Of a stretch of DNA of 64,000 bases, positions 31,136 through 43,600 are shown piece by piece (the stretch's first letter is position 1; each line of letters begins with the position of its first letter). Below the pieces are notes generated by a model. The model did not search any database and had not been told where the DNA came from. It saw nothing but the letters and a program-made list of their open reading frames with translations. The translations under genes and the position numbers were made by a program. Source of the DNA: Gordionus sp. m RMFG-2023 (taxonomy: Eukaryota; Nematomorpha; Gordioida; Chordodea; Parachordodidae); NCBI RefSeq assembly GCF_954871325.1, contig NC_088776.1, positions 43,604,569 through 43,668,568 of the forward strand, written 5' to 3'.

Positions 31136-32888
31136 TCATCTATGAGGTTGTGGCATAAATTTTTTAACATACATCATTTGATAATCACGGTAATATTTAA
31201 ACACATCACTTTCTAAATCGGAATGAACATTGTTAAATGGAGGATTTGGGGATAATTTAGGCTTGAGAATATCTTTTGTACAAACATTTTGATAGTTAGG
31301 AATGTTTTTTATTGGTTTAGGAACTGTGTATTTTCGTTTGTTGGGCATTAACCCATTGTGGTTATATTTAGATAAAACGTCATTTTGAGAAACACTAGAG
31401 TAACGAGGAGACATTTTTGATGTTATAGCAACCTTAGCTGCCCCTATTAATGAAGGGTTTGGGGGAGCATTGCCATTAGTCGAAAGGCTTATTGGAAAGT
31501 AAGTTGTTATGTCTAAAAAATATTTATATAAGGAAAGAAATGTCGTTAGAAACTAAATTGAAATAAAAATGTGATTCCATTTATTATATGCTTGATTTAT
31601 TATATTTATATAAGAAAAGATTTCACTAACCTTTTAACTATTGAAAATAAATATACTGGAGTTACAACCATGATTATATAATATTTTAAAACTAAACGTT
31701 TAGCCTTTAAGACTTATCATTTAAATTAAAAAATTCATTTTTTAAAAATGCATTAAAGATGTTTATATAACCTTCTTAATAAGTAAAGGATGAGTATAAA
31801 AAGTATAAAAAAAACAATCACTTTGTTGAAAAGTGAAATTTATAGGTTTTAATTATATATAAGGAGAAATGAATGAAAATTAGTTTTTTCGTTATTTTAA
31901 TGAAAAGACTATTTAAGAAGTGTGAATTGAAAATACGCCATAAAATACATTTTTAATATTCAATATAATATTAATTTTATTGGAAATAAGGAGTGCTTTA
32001 GGCGGGATATGTTAAGTATTTATATATTTTTGTTACTAATATATTTTTAAAATTATAAAATTAATTAGTATAAAATGATGGAAATTGATATAAAAGTTGC
32101 CTAAATGTTTACATAATATACCATTTTAAATATAAGTATGAAAGATTCAATCAATCCTATGAATTGTTTTTATTTTTATAAAATATCACAATAATTATGA
32201 GTTTAAGGAATATTATTTTTCGGGGTGATTACTTTTAATTCTCTAGATATACACCTGATGGGCAGCTGCCTGCATTCTGATCTATCAAACCAACGAAAAT
32301 ACATAGATTTATAATATGCATATGAATATTAAGGCAAAAAAGATTTATACCAGATAGAATTTTTAGTTAGTTCTTATACATGCTTTTTGGAATAGAGAAT
32401 AGTATATTTCATAAAGTTTACACTTAATAAAGAATGTAGTATTCATAATATATCCATCATATTGTCTTAAAAATATTTAAATTTATGAGCATATTTTTTT
32501 TTAATTAACTATAATTTAAAAAAATGTTATAAACAGTAATATAAATTAATAATATAAATATAAATGCTGCTCACTGCTCATATCTTAAATGAATAAAATC
32601 AAATCAATCATTTACTTTAAAACTAAATGGCGTTAGATATTTTAATAGGGGACACCAGAAATAAGTGGTCATTCCTTATAATTTCTTATCTATAGAATAA
32701 TTTTATTCGAAAATTTTACCCTAGCTATGTTCAATTATTTGATTGATTCATCTAATAAAAAAAATATGCAAAACATACGTTTTTAGTATACTCTGTTGAA
32801 CCAAAATTTCCTTGTACATTCATTTTTTTGTCTGTTGAAGTATTTACGCCTTCAAATTTTAAATATGGGATAATCCTTACATTTAAAG
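31136..32888 (-). CDS. Unidentified gene, 3' part (three exons)
   Basis: I do not recognise the product. The last exon, 31512-31136, follows a TTTTTTAG acceptor, codes 124 aa open to its start (ITTYFPISLSTNGNAPPNPS, then GAAKVAITSKMSPRYSS) and stops at TGA with AATAAA four bases later. Its frame needs one base from the preceding exon. Two upstream exons fit: 32888-32779 (acceptor AATATAG, codes RIIPYLKFEGVNTS... to STEYTKN, ideal donor GTATGT) and a 22-nt microexon 32276-32255 (NAGSCPS plus one base, donor GTGTAT). Joined, the phases agree. The predicted part is about 168 aa, rich in Asn, Pro, Lys and Tyr, with no signal peptide, membrane segment or known motif. The first exon or exons were not found. 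It lies downstream of Dmbx on the same strand but after the Dmbx stop, so it is treated as a separate gene. Confidence 0.5.
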
Positions 32889-34054
32889 CTATATTTCCAG
32901 AAATTAGAATTTAAATGCTTTATTCGACCTATATAAGGAACCATTTAATAATGATAAATGGAAAATACTTTAAGTTAAGATGTTTTTTTTAAATGTTAAA
33001 ACATATACCTCTTTAATAATAATATTTAAAATATTTGTATAATGATAGGTTTTTAAAATGTATAAATAATAATCATCATTAATTTAAGCCAGAACCTGAA
33101 CCAAAAGAAATATCATTTTGGGTTTAGGCTCGGATTCGGGATCAGATAAAAATAACAGCCGGGTTTGGTTTACATAAGTTTATTAATACATTCTATATCT
33201 TTAATTCATGAAGATTGTTTAAACGAAATATATATTCTAATCAAAAAACTAATATAGATATAGCATTGATTTTATGGATTAATGTTTAGGCTACACATTT
33301 ATATTATTAAATTTATTCGATCAAATACAGTTTTTAAATCTTGTATCTGCCACTTATCCCCGGTCTCCCCTTACATTTATATTCCTATTGTTAATTTTAA
33401 ATTATGTTTGTAACATTTTAAATATAAATTATAGGTAAATTCAAAAATCCTGCTAATAAAATTAAATATTTTCATTATTATAGGAAAGAGGATATAATGG
33501 GTTAAATACTATATTTCCTATTACAATAAGCATCTATGCATTGGAATATATAAGGTTATCTTAGGGGGGAGGTGTGTTTAGGTAGTTTTTTACCATGGAA
33601 AACTTTGGTCGAATTACATTTAAAAAATATCGTTTTTAAGAACAAAATTATCTATGTCATTATTTTAGAAAATTATTAACTTCTGCCTATTTTTTAAAAA
33701 ATGTGAAATATAATTACAAATTGCATCCATTTTGGGGGGAGATGAAAAGGGAGGGGGGGGGGTGTTAGGGGAATTTTTTTTTACTAGCTTAAAATGATGT
33801 TCACAAACACTATAAATTTTAAAAAAATAAAAATCCAAAATTATATTTTTTAAAATCTAATCCAGCCAAAGTTCTTCAAATAGGGGACCAAAAAAATATT
33901 ATAAAATTTATTGTGAAAAAACAACCCCTCCTCCCTTATGAAAATCCATGCTAAAACAGCGTGATTTATTACTTATATCTTTTTTTATTATTATTTAATA
34001 CTCTATAATAATCAATATTTTTTAATATTCATTCATAAATTTTACTATTTATAT
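32889..34054. other. AT-rich gap with GC islands
   Basis: Holds a short CCGGGTTTGG / AACCTGAACC-type GC island at 33090-33175 (decayed small element) and, at 33550-33960, G-rich patches (GGGGGGAGGTGTG, GGGAGGGGGGGGGTG) with AAATGATGTTCACAAACAC-like flanks, probably the remains of a hAT-like non-autonomous copy. The 5' exons of the unidentified gene may lie here, but none could be defined. Confidence 0.4.
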
Positions 34055-34270
34055 CAGAGACTTGCAGGCATGGCCCTAAGCCCGGCCTATAGTATAATTT
34101 ATTTAAATATACCCGGGCAGGGTCGTATATTTTAAAACCAAATATTTTAAATCGCCATTATTAGCTGTAAAAATTCGGGCCACGCTTGAGAATATAAAAA
34201 CCAGGCCGAAAAATTTTTTGAAAAATAAAATCCGGCCCAGGCCGTGAAATGGCGCCTCTTTATGTCTCTG
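34055..34270. repeat. GC-rich small element, CAGAGACYTGCAGG family
   Basis: Starts CAGAGACTTGCAGGC and ends CGCCTCTTTATGTCTCTG (inverted CAGAGACA...); flanked by near-identical 8-bp sequences ATTTATAT and ATTTAAAT. Interior has CCCGGCC and GGCCGAAAAATTTTT blocks. Non-autonomous, hAT-like by duplication length. Confidence 0.75.
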
Positions 34271-34483
34271 ATTTAAATATTAAAACAATCTAATTTTTAA
34301 AAGAGCGGAGATGTGGAAAAGGAGGGAATTTTCATAGAGTAAAGTAGATTACATGAAATATGATATAAACTATTGATAAATCGATCTAAAATAATTTTGA
34401 TAGTCATAAAAATCTTTTTTAAATAGAATAAAAATTACTAATTGAAGTTGGATGTTTAAGAATGGTGCTATTGAAGGAATAAT

Positions 34484-34489
34484 TTTATT
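34484..34489 (-). promoter_or_regulatory. Candidate poly(A) signal of Dmbx
   Basis: AATAAA on the minus strand about 210 nt beyond the Dmbx stop. AT-rich context makes chance matches likely. Confidence 0.3.
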
Positions 34490-34698
34490 TAGCTATGTAT
34501 AAAAATGTAATAAGAAAAATTTAGGGGACGAAAGGAATAATTTAATTTAATTTAGGAAAACCTTTTTGTTTGATTTTAGAATCAGTCTCAAAATACAACA
34601 ATGCATTTTAAAATTTAAATTGTATATTGCAATTTATCTGATAAAATATCAACTACTTATATACAATATTAACCAAATTAAATTACATTGAAAAATTT

Positions 34699-37600
34699 TT
34701 AACCTTGGTGATTCTCATCAATTGTCAAAGGCGTATTTTTCACTCGATTTTCAATAAGAGGAATGGTCTTTTTACTGTAACTATTGCCGTTCATATAATT
34801 GAATTTAGATTGAACTCTTTCCGAAGGTAATTTTAGGGTAGTGATAGATTTTTTATGGTTGGAAGGGAAATTAATTAGTTGTTTAGTTTTTAACCCGGAA
34901 ACGTTATGCAATATATTTTCTATATTGTAAGATTTTTTTGTCAATTTGTCTGTGCCATCTATCACTTTATCAGTCGCGCAATTTAAGACGCTTGACATGG
35001 CAATACTTCTAACTTTAAAATTGTTACTATTTGATATAATTTTATCGCTATTATTTATACACTTTTGGATTGTAGAAAATGTTTGGGTCTTGTTTTTATG
35101 ATACCCTTTACTCATTTTCCCATATAATTCCCTTTCTAAAGCCCGCCTTACCATAATCTTGATCAATTTTTGAGAAAGCAGTAGAATATGAGCTTTTGGG
35201 CGATTATTGTACCCACCACTGTTTATATGTTTATGAGGCTTACATTTTGGATCCAACATTTTATTTATTTTTTTTGAGAAGTTTTTCAATTTCATGGTTT
35301 TTAACATGATATTTTTTCGTATTCTTAACATTAAACGGTATTTACGTTTTAAATTGTTTAATCGGGAGGAGATATTTAATAATTTTGTTTGACTCAAGTG
35401 TTTCCTAGTTTCTAGATATGTACCATGGTAGGGATAATCATAATTTTGAGATTTTGAATATGGCGACGCGTTGTTCAACATTTTAGTATGAGCAGCCAAA
35501 TTATACTTTGGGACTCTTCCATCTATCTTTTGTTGGTTTTTATTAACCTTGTCCCAAATAGTTTCATGAGAATCAATTTTTTTTCTATCACTTCTCACAT
35601 AAGGGTCTTTCACCTTGAGACTAAGGTTAGAATTGGAAATGTTGTGATCATTGCAATTATAATATCTCATAAAATCATTATACCCGTAATAATGATTTGC
35701 CATCGAATGAAAATATTCGTAATACTTTTGATAATATTCATACACGCCAGGATCCGCGGATATACCGAGCGGTCCGGTGTTTAAACAATGCGATAAATTC
35801 CCGTTTGCAACGTTATTTATGGGGAGGGCAGAACTTTTCATCAAATTATAAAAATTCTGTGTTTCTAACCCCTTCAATCTGGATTCCGAAATTTGGGTCA
35901 TCTCTACATCATTTCTTTGAAATTTTAACATTTCATTGTTATTTGAGGAACATTTTACGAAATACGGCATATTATACATAGAGTTATTATAGTAAGGCAA
36001 AGGTATCTCACCTTTAGGCATATGACCATAATTTAACATGTTTTTTTGAGTTGTACCTATATAATTCATATAGTTATTTAATGAAGCCGTATAATCGTTC
36101 ATGTAAAAACTTGGAGGTTCTACGTAATCATTATTAAAACTTATTAAATTTTTATTATTATCATTGGAATCTTTGACAGTATCGTTTTTGTTGCAAAGAA
36201 TATCGTAATCTTTTTCTTGCTTCTTCTTAAATCTTCTTAATTTTGGAGTATATTTATTTTTTAGCTCATCGCAGATTGGAACTGCTTGGCAGTCTTCATA
36301 CATAGTCCTTAATCTATCTTTCAAAGTTGTCCCATTCATGCAAGGCAAACTCTCATCTAAGCAGTCTTCAATTAATTGATGCCTAATATTTATATGATTG
36401 GTAACTGATATTTTTTGTTTTAACATATTATTATCTCGGTGGTTCTTATTTTGGAAAGGTTCACTCTCCCTATCACCATTATTACTCAGTGAGCACGTTA
36501 TGGATTGCAAATTATCGTTGCCTTTAATTTCCTCCTTTCTTGTAAGCATCAAACTTTCATCATTTTTTCCGTTTTGATTTTCGTAGTTTAAATTTTTCCC
36601 TTCTTCCAGATCACTTCCATCTATAGATTCAGGGGGAATATTTTCATTCGATTTTGGTTCTTGGTTCGAATCGTATGAATGTCTGTACGTGCCATTAAGA
36701 TCCACCTTTTGTAATAACTTTTGTTTTTTCCTGTACTTAGCTCTGCGATTTTTGAACCAAACCTAAATGTATAAACCGAAATAGAAGTTTTTATGTTAAT
36801 TTTAATATGGAATTAATAGTAGGAATATTTTTTTAAATATAACAATTTATGTTTATTATATTTAGAAAACATACTAAATTAATATATAGTATATAGATAT
36901 GTATAATCAGACCAAAAATGTGTAAATGGATGCTATGATAAAAAATAGCTTCCATAATTCAACTCAGACAAGGCTTTTACGCATTTTAACCACGCTAACG
37001 TATCCAAGATTTTCGTAAAGAAAAAGGTGCAACACTTTTTCTAAAATAAATTTTATTATAAATTTTATTGGAGGAGGTTAGGACTGCTTTCGGCCTAATT
37101 ATATCATTTATAAAAAAAACAATGATATTAATTATAGTCATTATTTAAAAAATTTATTAACTTTTCTTCGCCAAATACCCATTTTTTATGAGGAGAAAGT
37201 GGGTAGGAGAGTATGGCTATTTAACTTTTATTGGTTTAAAATGGTATTTGCGAAAACCACCCTTCCCTCCCTTAGTTACTCCAATGCATCGAATTCCATA
37301 TTTAAAAAGAAGGAGCTAATATATGTTAAGTCGGTGATATTTATATGACCAATTGTGATTTATTTCTGTAATGCTAGTTTTTAGGATGTTTATTTTGAAT
37401 CCTTCAAGTTCAAACATCTTAAAGAGAGTGCTCTAACATTTTTCTGGTTATGCTTCGAAATAGGGTTGCACAAAAATTGTTAGGTCAAACCACTGTCCCG
37501 TAACAACGCCACTTGCGTTTCCCTCTCAAAAGACTAGCCAGGCCTTATATTTTTAGATTTGGTATTTTATTCCAAAAGGTAGTTTTTCTTAGTAATCTTT

Positions 37601-40600
37601 CATTCTAAAGAAAGCAATACTAGTGTTTGCTTCACAAAACCTATGGTGAATAGATTTTACGAAATAACTATTTTGATTATCAAAATTTAAATGATTTATA
37701 GCAATCAAAGATGCATTAGTTGATGTTTATTTTGTTAAGGTAGCTCTTATATTTACGGAAATAAGCCTATTATATATTCATCAAAATTTTTAAATAGTTA
37801 TCAATAATTTTTTACAATGAATTTTGAAATTAATTTACAAATCATATTTTGAATGGCGCAGCGTCTAGACAAAAAAATATGAAAATAAAGTAATTTTTTG
37901 TTTTTTTTGAATTCCTAGAAAGGGCCAATCTATTTTATACCTACCAGCCCAATACTTTAAATCATAAGTTCAAGTTCTAATTAGAGTATATATTATATGG
38001 GAATAAAATTATAGATTTTTTGCTAAGTAAGATAAATGTTTATACAGTATATAAGGTTCATTTTGGACAATAATTTAACGATTACTATGCCAATTGGAAT
38101 ATTATATATACTTTTTTTGGTATAATATATAACTCAAATAAAAACTAAATCTTCTGTTTTTACAAAACCTGATTAAACAAATCACAAGTTTAAAAAAAAA
38201 GCATTTGATACAAGGCTTATTTTTCACAGTATCAAATATAATAATAATTATATTATATATAATAACCTATATTATAACAATTTAAATTATATAATTAAAA
38301 TAATCGAAATTTATAACATAAAGTAGAAAATAGATTAATAAAGCTGAATCAATATAATTTTCGAAAAACGGTATCTCTGGGAGGGAGGGGGTCAGAAATT
38401 ATTAACTATTTGAAATATGCCGATTAAAAAAATACATTTTAATTTTATAGCACACCTGAAATGTAAAATTTTATTAATGGAGGATTTTGGGTGTTTTTTC
38501 TACCTATAAATTTGATCCTTTAACTGGATTTCATTTTTCAAAAATAAGGTATCTTACACTTTTCTTTTTGAAAAATTTCTATCATAATATCATTATTTTT
38601 TAAAAGAATCAACTTTTATTTTTTAAGATAAATATTATATTTGTAGGGTTTAAAATGTTCTTTAAAATAAAAAATCTTCAAAGATTCTTGATCTCCCAAT
38701 ATTATTTTAATTGGAAATTTTTCTGAGAATGTATAAACAAAATCAAATTTTACATAAAGTTTAATTTAAAAAAATATATATTTCATAAGGAAACCATTTG
38801 TTATTTTTGTGCATAAAAAATCTTTCTTGTGAAATCACAAATTTTTCTTAATCTTCTTTTAAAAAATCTTCAATTTTTTGATCGTCATAGAATTTTTGCT
38901 AAAATATTTGGGCAAAAAAATTAGTTTGGATATTTGACCTGTCAAATATGGATGATCAAATCCAATTATATGCTTTCGATTTTTTTAAAAATATTCGTAT
39001 GATGATAATATATATATTTTCATATACTAATATAAAACTCTAATTACCAACTCGATATATTTCCTGAGATATGGTCATCTTTAAAAAAGGCAAATCCAAA
39101 AATATCTCCATTTAATTAAAAATCTCTTAAAAAATAATATTGCGAATGTCTTAGCCACCAAATAAACATACTCAAGGTCTTTTTTTTAAATTTTTTTAGA
39201 AGAATTGAATTCTTCAAGCTAATTCATTACCCTGGGGGAATTTGGCAAGGGTTAAAATAGCAAATTATACAAATCAGAAATTTTAAAGGGCAATGACCCC
39301 ATGAAATATTTTAAGTAGATTTTGTGCTAAACCACCAATCTATTTTAATGTCATACATTAAATTTAAATATTCAGCAATGACTTTGATTAGTTAAAAGGA
39401 TCAAATTAATATGGCTAACAGTAAAACTATAATTTATAGTATTATATATATTCAAAAGAATTTTGTTTATTCCAATCATTTGCTAACTTCTCTGATTTGT
39501 TTATTTTTTTTATAGTATATATTCATAATTGCGGTAATTTTCGAATCATTTTAATAAGCTAGAAAATATTATTGTAGGATTATGAGGAAGTATAGCATAT
39601 CCCTTATTTACTAAATCCCTTCTTCGTTATATAATATATATAATGAATAATAATATTTGAAAATTATAATGATATGTTTATTTTTACCTGTATACGAGCT
39701 TCCGGTAGATTCGTACATAATGCCAATCTTTCTCTTATCAATATATCTGGATAATGTGTTTTTTGAAAGGTCTTTTCTAGTGCGGATAACTGTTGACTGC
39801 TAAATGCTGTTCGACTCCGTCTTTGTTTCTTGTATGGTGATGAATAGTTTACTCCATTCGTCAAATCTTTAAAAATAGATATAAAGAATAGGATAATGAT
39901 TTAAATTTTTTAAATATAAAGAAAAACATAATGGGCACAAGGAACTGATGGTAAGCGGAATAAGAAGGGAAACGTTTAAAACTACTTTGTCATATGTCTT
40001 TTTATGTCTGTTATCTATGGTTAATTTTTGTAAAAAAGCGCAGATTATAGACGTTATTGGCAAAAAAAATTTTTATTTTTTCACCTTATTCCTTCCTAAA
40101 AAATAATTCACTATTTTGCTTTGAACAAAATAATCATCAAAATTTTTCACAATTTCTAAAATACCAGGTAACTCAGAAATAACGTCACGGTTGTTAAATT
40201 TATAACTTCTAAACGTATCACTTGTGTTTTTTTTTAAATGAAATTTAGAATAAGAATATATGGAACAATAATTAAAAAGAATTTAGTATTTGATCGAATC
40301 TGGTTTTAGAAAAATTGAGATCACAAAAATACTAATTTACGAAAATAACAAAACCAATTTTTTTTTTTTCGAAAACGGACTAAATGGATTCTTATTATAA
40401 TGAAATATACCTGCACGCTAGCCTTTTTTTAAAAAAATTTTCCCTAATCATAAATTATAATTCAAAACACAAACATATACTTTGATATCTTTATTTAAAT
40501 ATGATCAATTATAGAATTATCATACATAAATATAATTTTTAAAAATATAGTGTGTTGGATCAGTCCTCCTATTATTTTTTATAAAACCTAACCCTCATAT

Positions 40601-43600
40601 TTCACTGATCGAACATCAATTAAAATTTTTCTTGCAAAATTAAAAGCCATAACAGAAAATGCCATAGAGGTTGGCTCGTTATACTCCTTTAGCCTAATAT
40701 AAATTTATTTGTCTCAAAATATGAATTACAAATTTTGGAATACAATTGAAGACACTCCGACATCTCTACATATTACAACAGCAAATGATTAATAATGAAT
40801 CTCAAATAGTTACAAAATTAAATTGAATCAAATCTCTACTAATCTAAAAAAGTATTTGATCCAGCATCCATAGGACCTCACCCAATTTTATATAACAATA
40901 TAATATCTTCTGAGTAAAACAGACAGTAGTAGAATATCAGAAATATTAGCAACATCATTATAAAAAAGCTAATTAGTAAAGAGATTTAGTAAAAAAAAAA
41001 TATCCAAAGTAAAAAAGCCATAAAGAAAGAAAATAACTATTATTGGATGTATACAGGAGCGTTTGCAGCGGGGAGGGGCAGGGGGGCAAATCCCTCCAAA
41101 GCAAAAAAATCCACATGCCGATAAAAATATTTTTCGAAATATTATAAATTCCTACATCTTATCGAATTTATGTTTATTTACCACATTCACAGCGGAAATA
41201 AATACTCTGCTAATTTATTCTAATTAATAATAATTTTTCCCTGACGTTATATTTATCTACGATTTTAATTCTCAAATCATATGAAACCTTTCACTGCAAA
41301 ACTAAATAAAATATTTCAAAAAATGACATTAATTTTTTACTACTATTCGAATAGCTGATAGCATTAATGGAACTTTAGAAAATTAGACGAATTTTATTAT
41401 TTACATGTCATTGTTGATTTAAAAACAGAGCTCAATAAATTTATTTGTGTACTTCGACTCGAAGCAGGGCAAGCCCATCGTTCAAATATTATGGTCAGTC
41501 GAAGAATATGATAGAATAAATCTCTTTATCACCCTCTTGGATACTTTTATAACTAAAATGAATGAAAGGTTCTTGATTAATCATGCAGCATTTACACATC
41601 TACAAATAATATTACTGCAATTCCGAATCTATTTCAAATTTTGTTTGAAAAAAATCAAATATTTGGCAGTTTTTATTGTAAAGATGTTAAAGTATCCCAT
41701 GATGCATTATTAGCAGAATAAAATTATGGTTACTAATGTTCCAAATAGTTCTATAAATGCTTCGCATAATTTCAAACACATTTTAGACTATTTTAGTAAT
41801 GTATAAAAATTATTATATATTTTTCTACTAATGAACATTTTATTCTTTAATAAGAATAAAAACATATACCTGGGAACGAGTGTTGTTAAATGACTCGTAG
41901 ATTTACCAAAAAAATATTGCCTAAGCCTCAAGATTTAGCCAATAGATGTACAAACCTTTGTGCCATCTATGAGTAAAATATAAAGTCTTGTTTAATATCA
42001 TTCTAGATAATATATTGATTTAGTCGTTTTTAAGAATAGGCTCAATTTGGGCCCTTTAACAACATAAGGAGAAGTAATACCTCTGAAAATGGATTGAATG
42101 GGGGTTAGCCCTTCTTAATATACATAGGGAGTTGACACCAAGGACTGATAAATTCATCAAAAATTAGCTATATTGAATTTTAAATTATAAATTTATAATA
42201 TGCTTTTTAATTAATATTTTTACTCATTTTTTGATACACCATATTTTTTTTCATGAATATTTTGTATTTATATATATGCAATACTTCTTAAGAATATTTT
42301 TGTGCATTAATCTATTCCAATATTTTTGTAAAAATATAATTTAAATATGCATAAAATATTTATACTATTTTTGTAAACATTTATTTTATAACGATTTGAA
42401 CACTATTATATACATTTAATATTTTATAATTTTCGTATTTAAATTTGTGTACTAGAAATTGTCAATATTTATAATCTCCAATCTTAATAAAATTATTAAA
42501 CTTAAGTTATTAATAAATGACTCTTAGAATAATTTTTAAAAAAATTATCAATTATCACCCCCACCCCCCAGATCAAATTCCTTCCGTACGCGCTTGTATA
42601 TATCGATATAATATGCAAGAAAGGAACTAAAAGTAGGGGGCAAGAATAGCTTAAATGTACCATAACTCAGGTTAAGATCAACACCAGGCCTTGGTTGACT
42701 GGCCCAAATATCTTTTTTACATAAAATAATATATATAAAATACTCCATTAGATAGAGATTTTATTTTTATTATTACTTAGATTTAAGTTACACACTGATG
42801 AATAGTTTTAATCATTTTATTTGACATGAAAAAAATCATGGCCATTTATCCACACTCTCCCCTAAATACCCAGATACCTACAACTATATAATTATTATTA
42901 GTGCGTGAGCACTACTACAATATATTTTTGTTTTTTAACTTTTAAATATGTAAAGGAATTGATTTCACCCAGCCTCAGAGTAAGTCAAATTATTTTATAA
43001 GGTAAACCATTAATTTCCTGCCTAAATGGAAAAATGTCATGACTTCTTAATTGATATTTAGAATGAATTTAAAATTGTTTTGTTTAAATTGTAACTATTC
43101 AATAAAATTATATTATATATACTTATTATAAAATTAAAACAGACTTTTGATAATTTTATAAAATTTGTAATAAAGAACCATATTATTTCTAAATTATTAA
43201 TTGTAATTGCCTATGTGCATAGATTCTTAATAACGGTTTATAAAATAAAATTTTATAAGAATTAAAAGGTTTTAAAAATATATAATTATGTGAAATCTCT
43301 CTTAAATTTCCTTTTACATCTAAAAAGTTATATATATTTAGCTTTTATTTACTAATTCGCGCTTATGGATATTTAATAAAGAAGAAATAAAGGTTATAAC
43401 CCAATTTTTTATTATTTTAAATTAGGTATATATATTATATTTAATATAAAAAAAATTTAAATGCAAAATTGAAATAAAATTTAGTGTCATTTTTTTTAAA
43501 TAAAATTTTCTTTAAAAACTAGTTTCAGTTTAAATTCTCATACAATATAAGTAGAATAAAAAAAATTTATTGAAAATACTAATTTTAGTGTGTCTAAAAT

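Noticed and set aside
32255-32281. A 27-nt version of the microexon starting at 32281
   Set aside because: It keeps phase 0 and would run straight into a stop in the last exon; the 22-nt version gives consistent phases.
35488-35981. Two + strand open frames of about 95 codons
   Set aside because: They are antisense to the large Dmbx exon and have no family resemblance.
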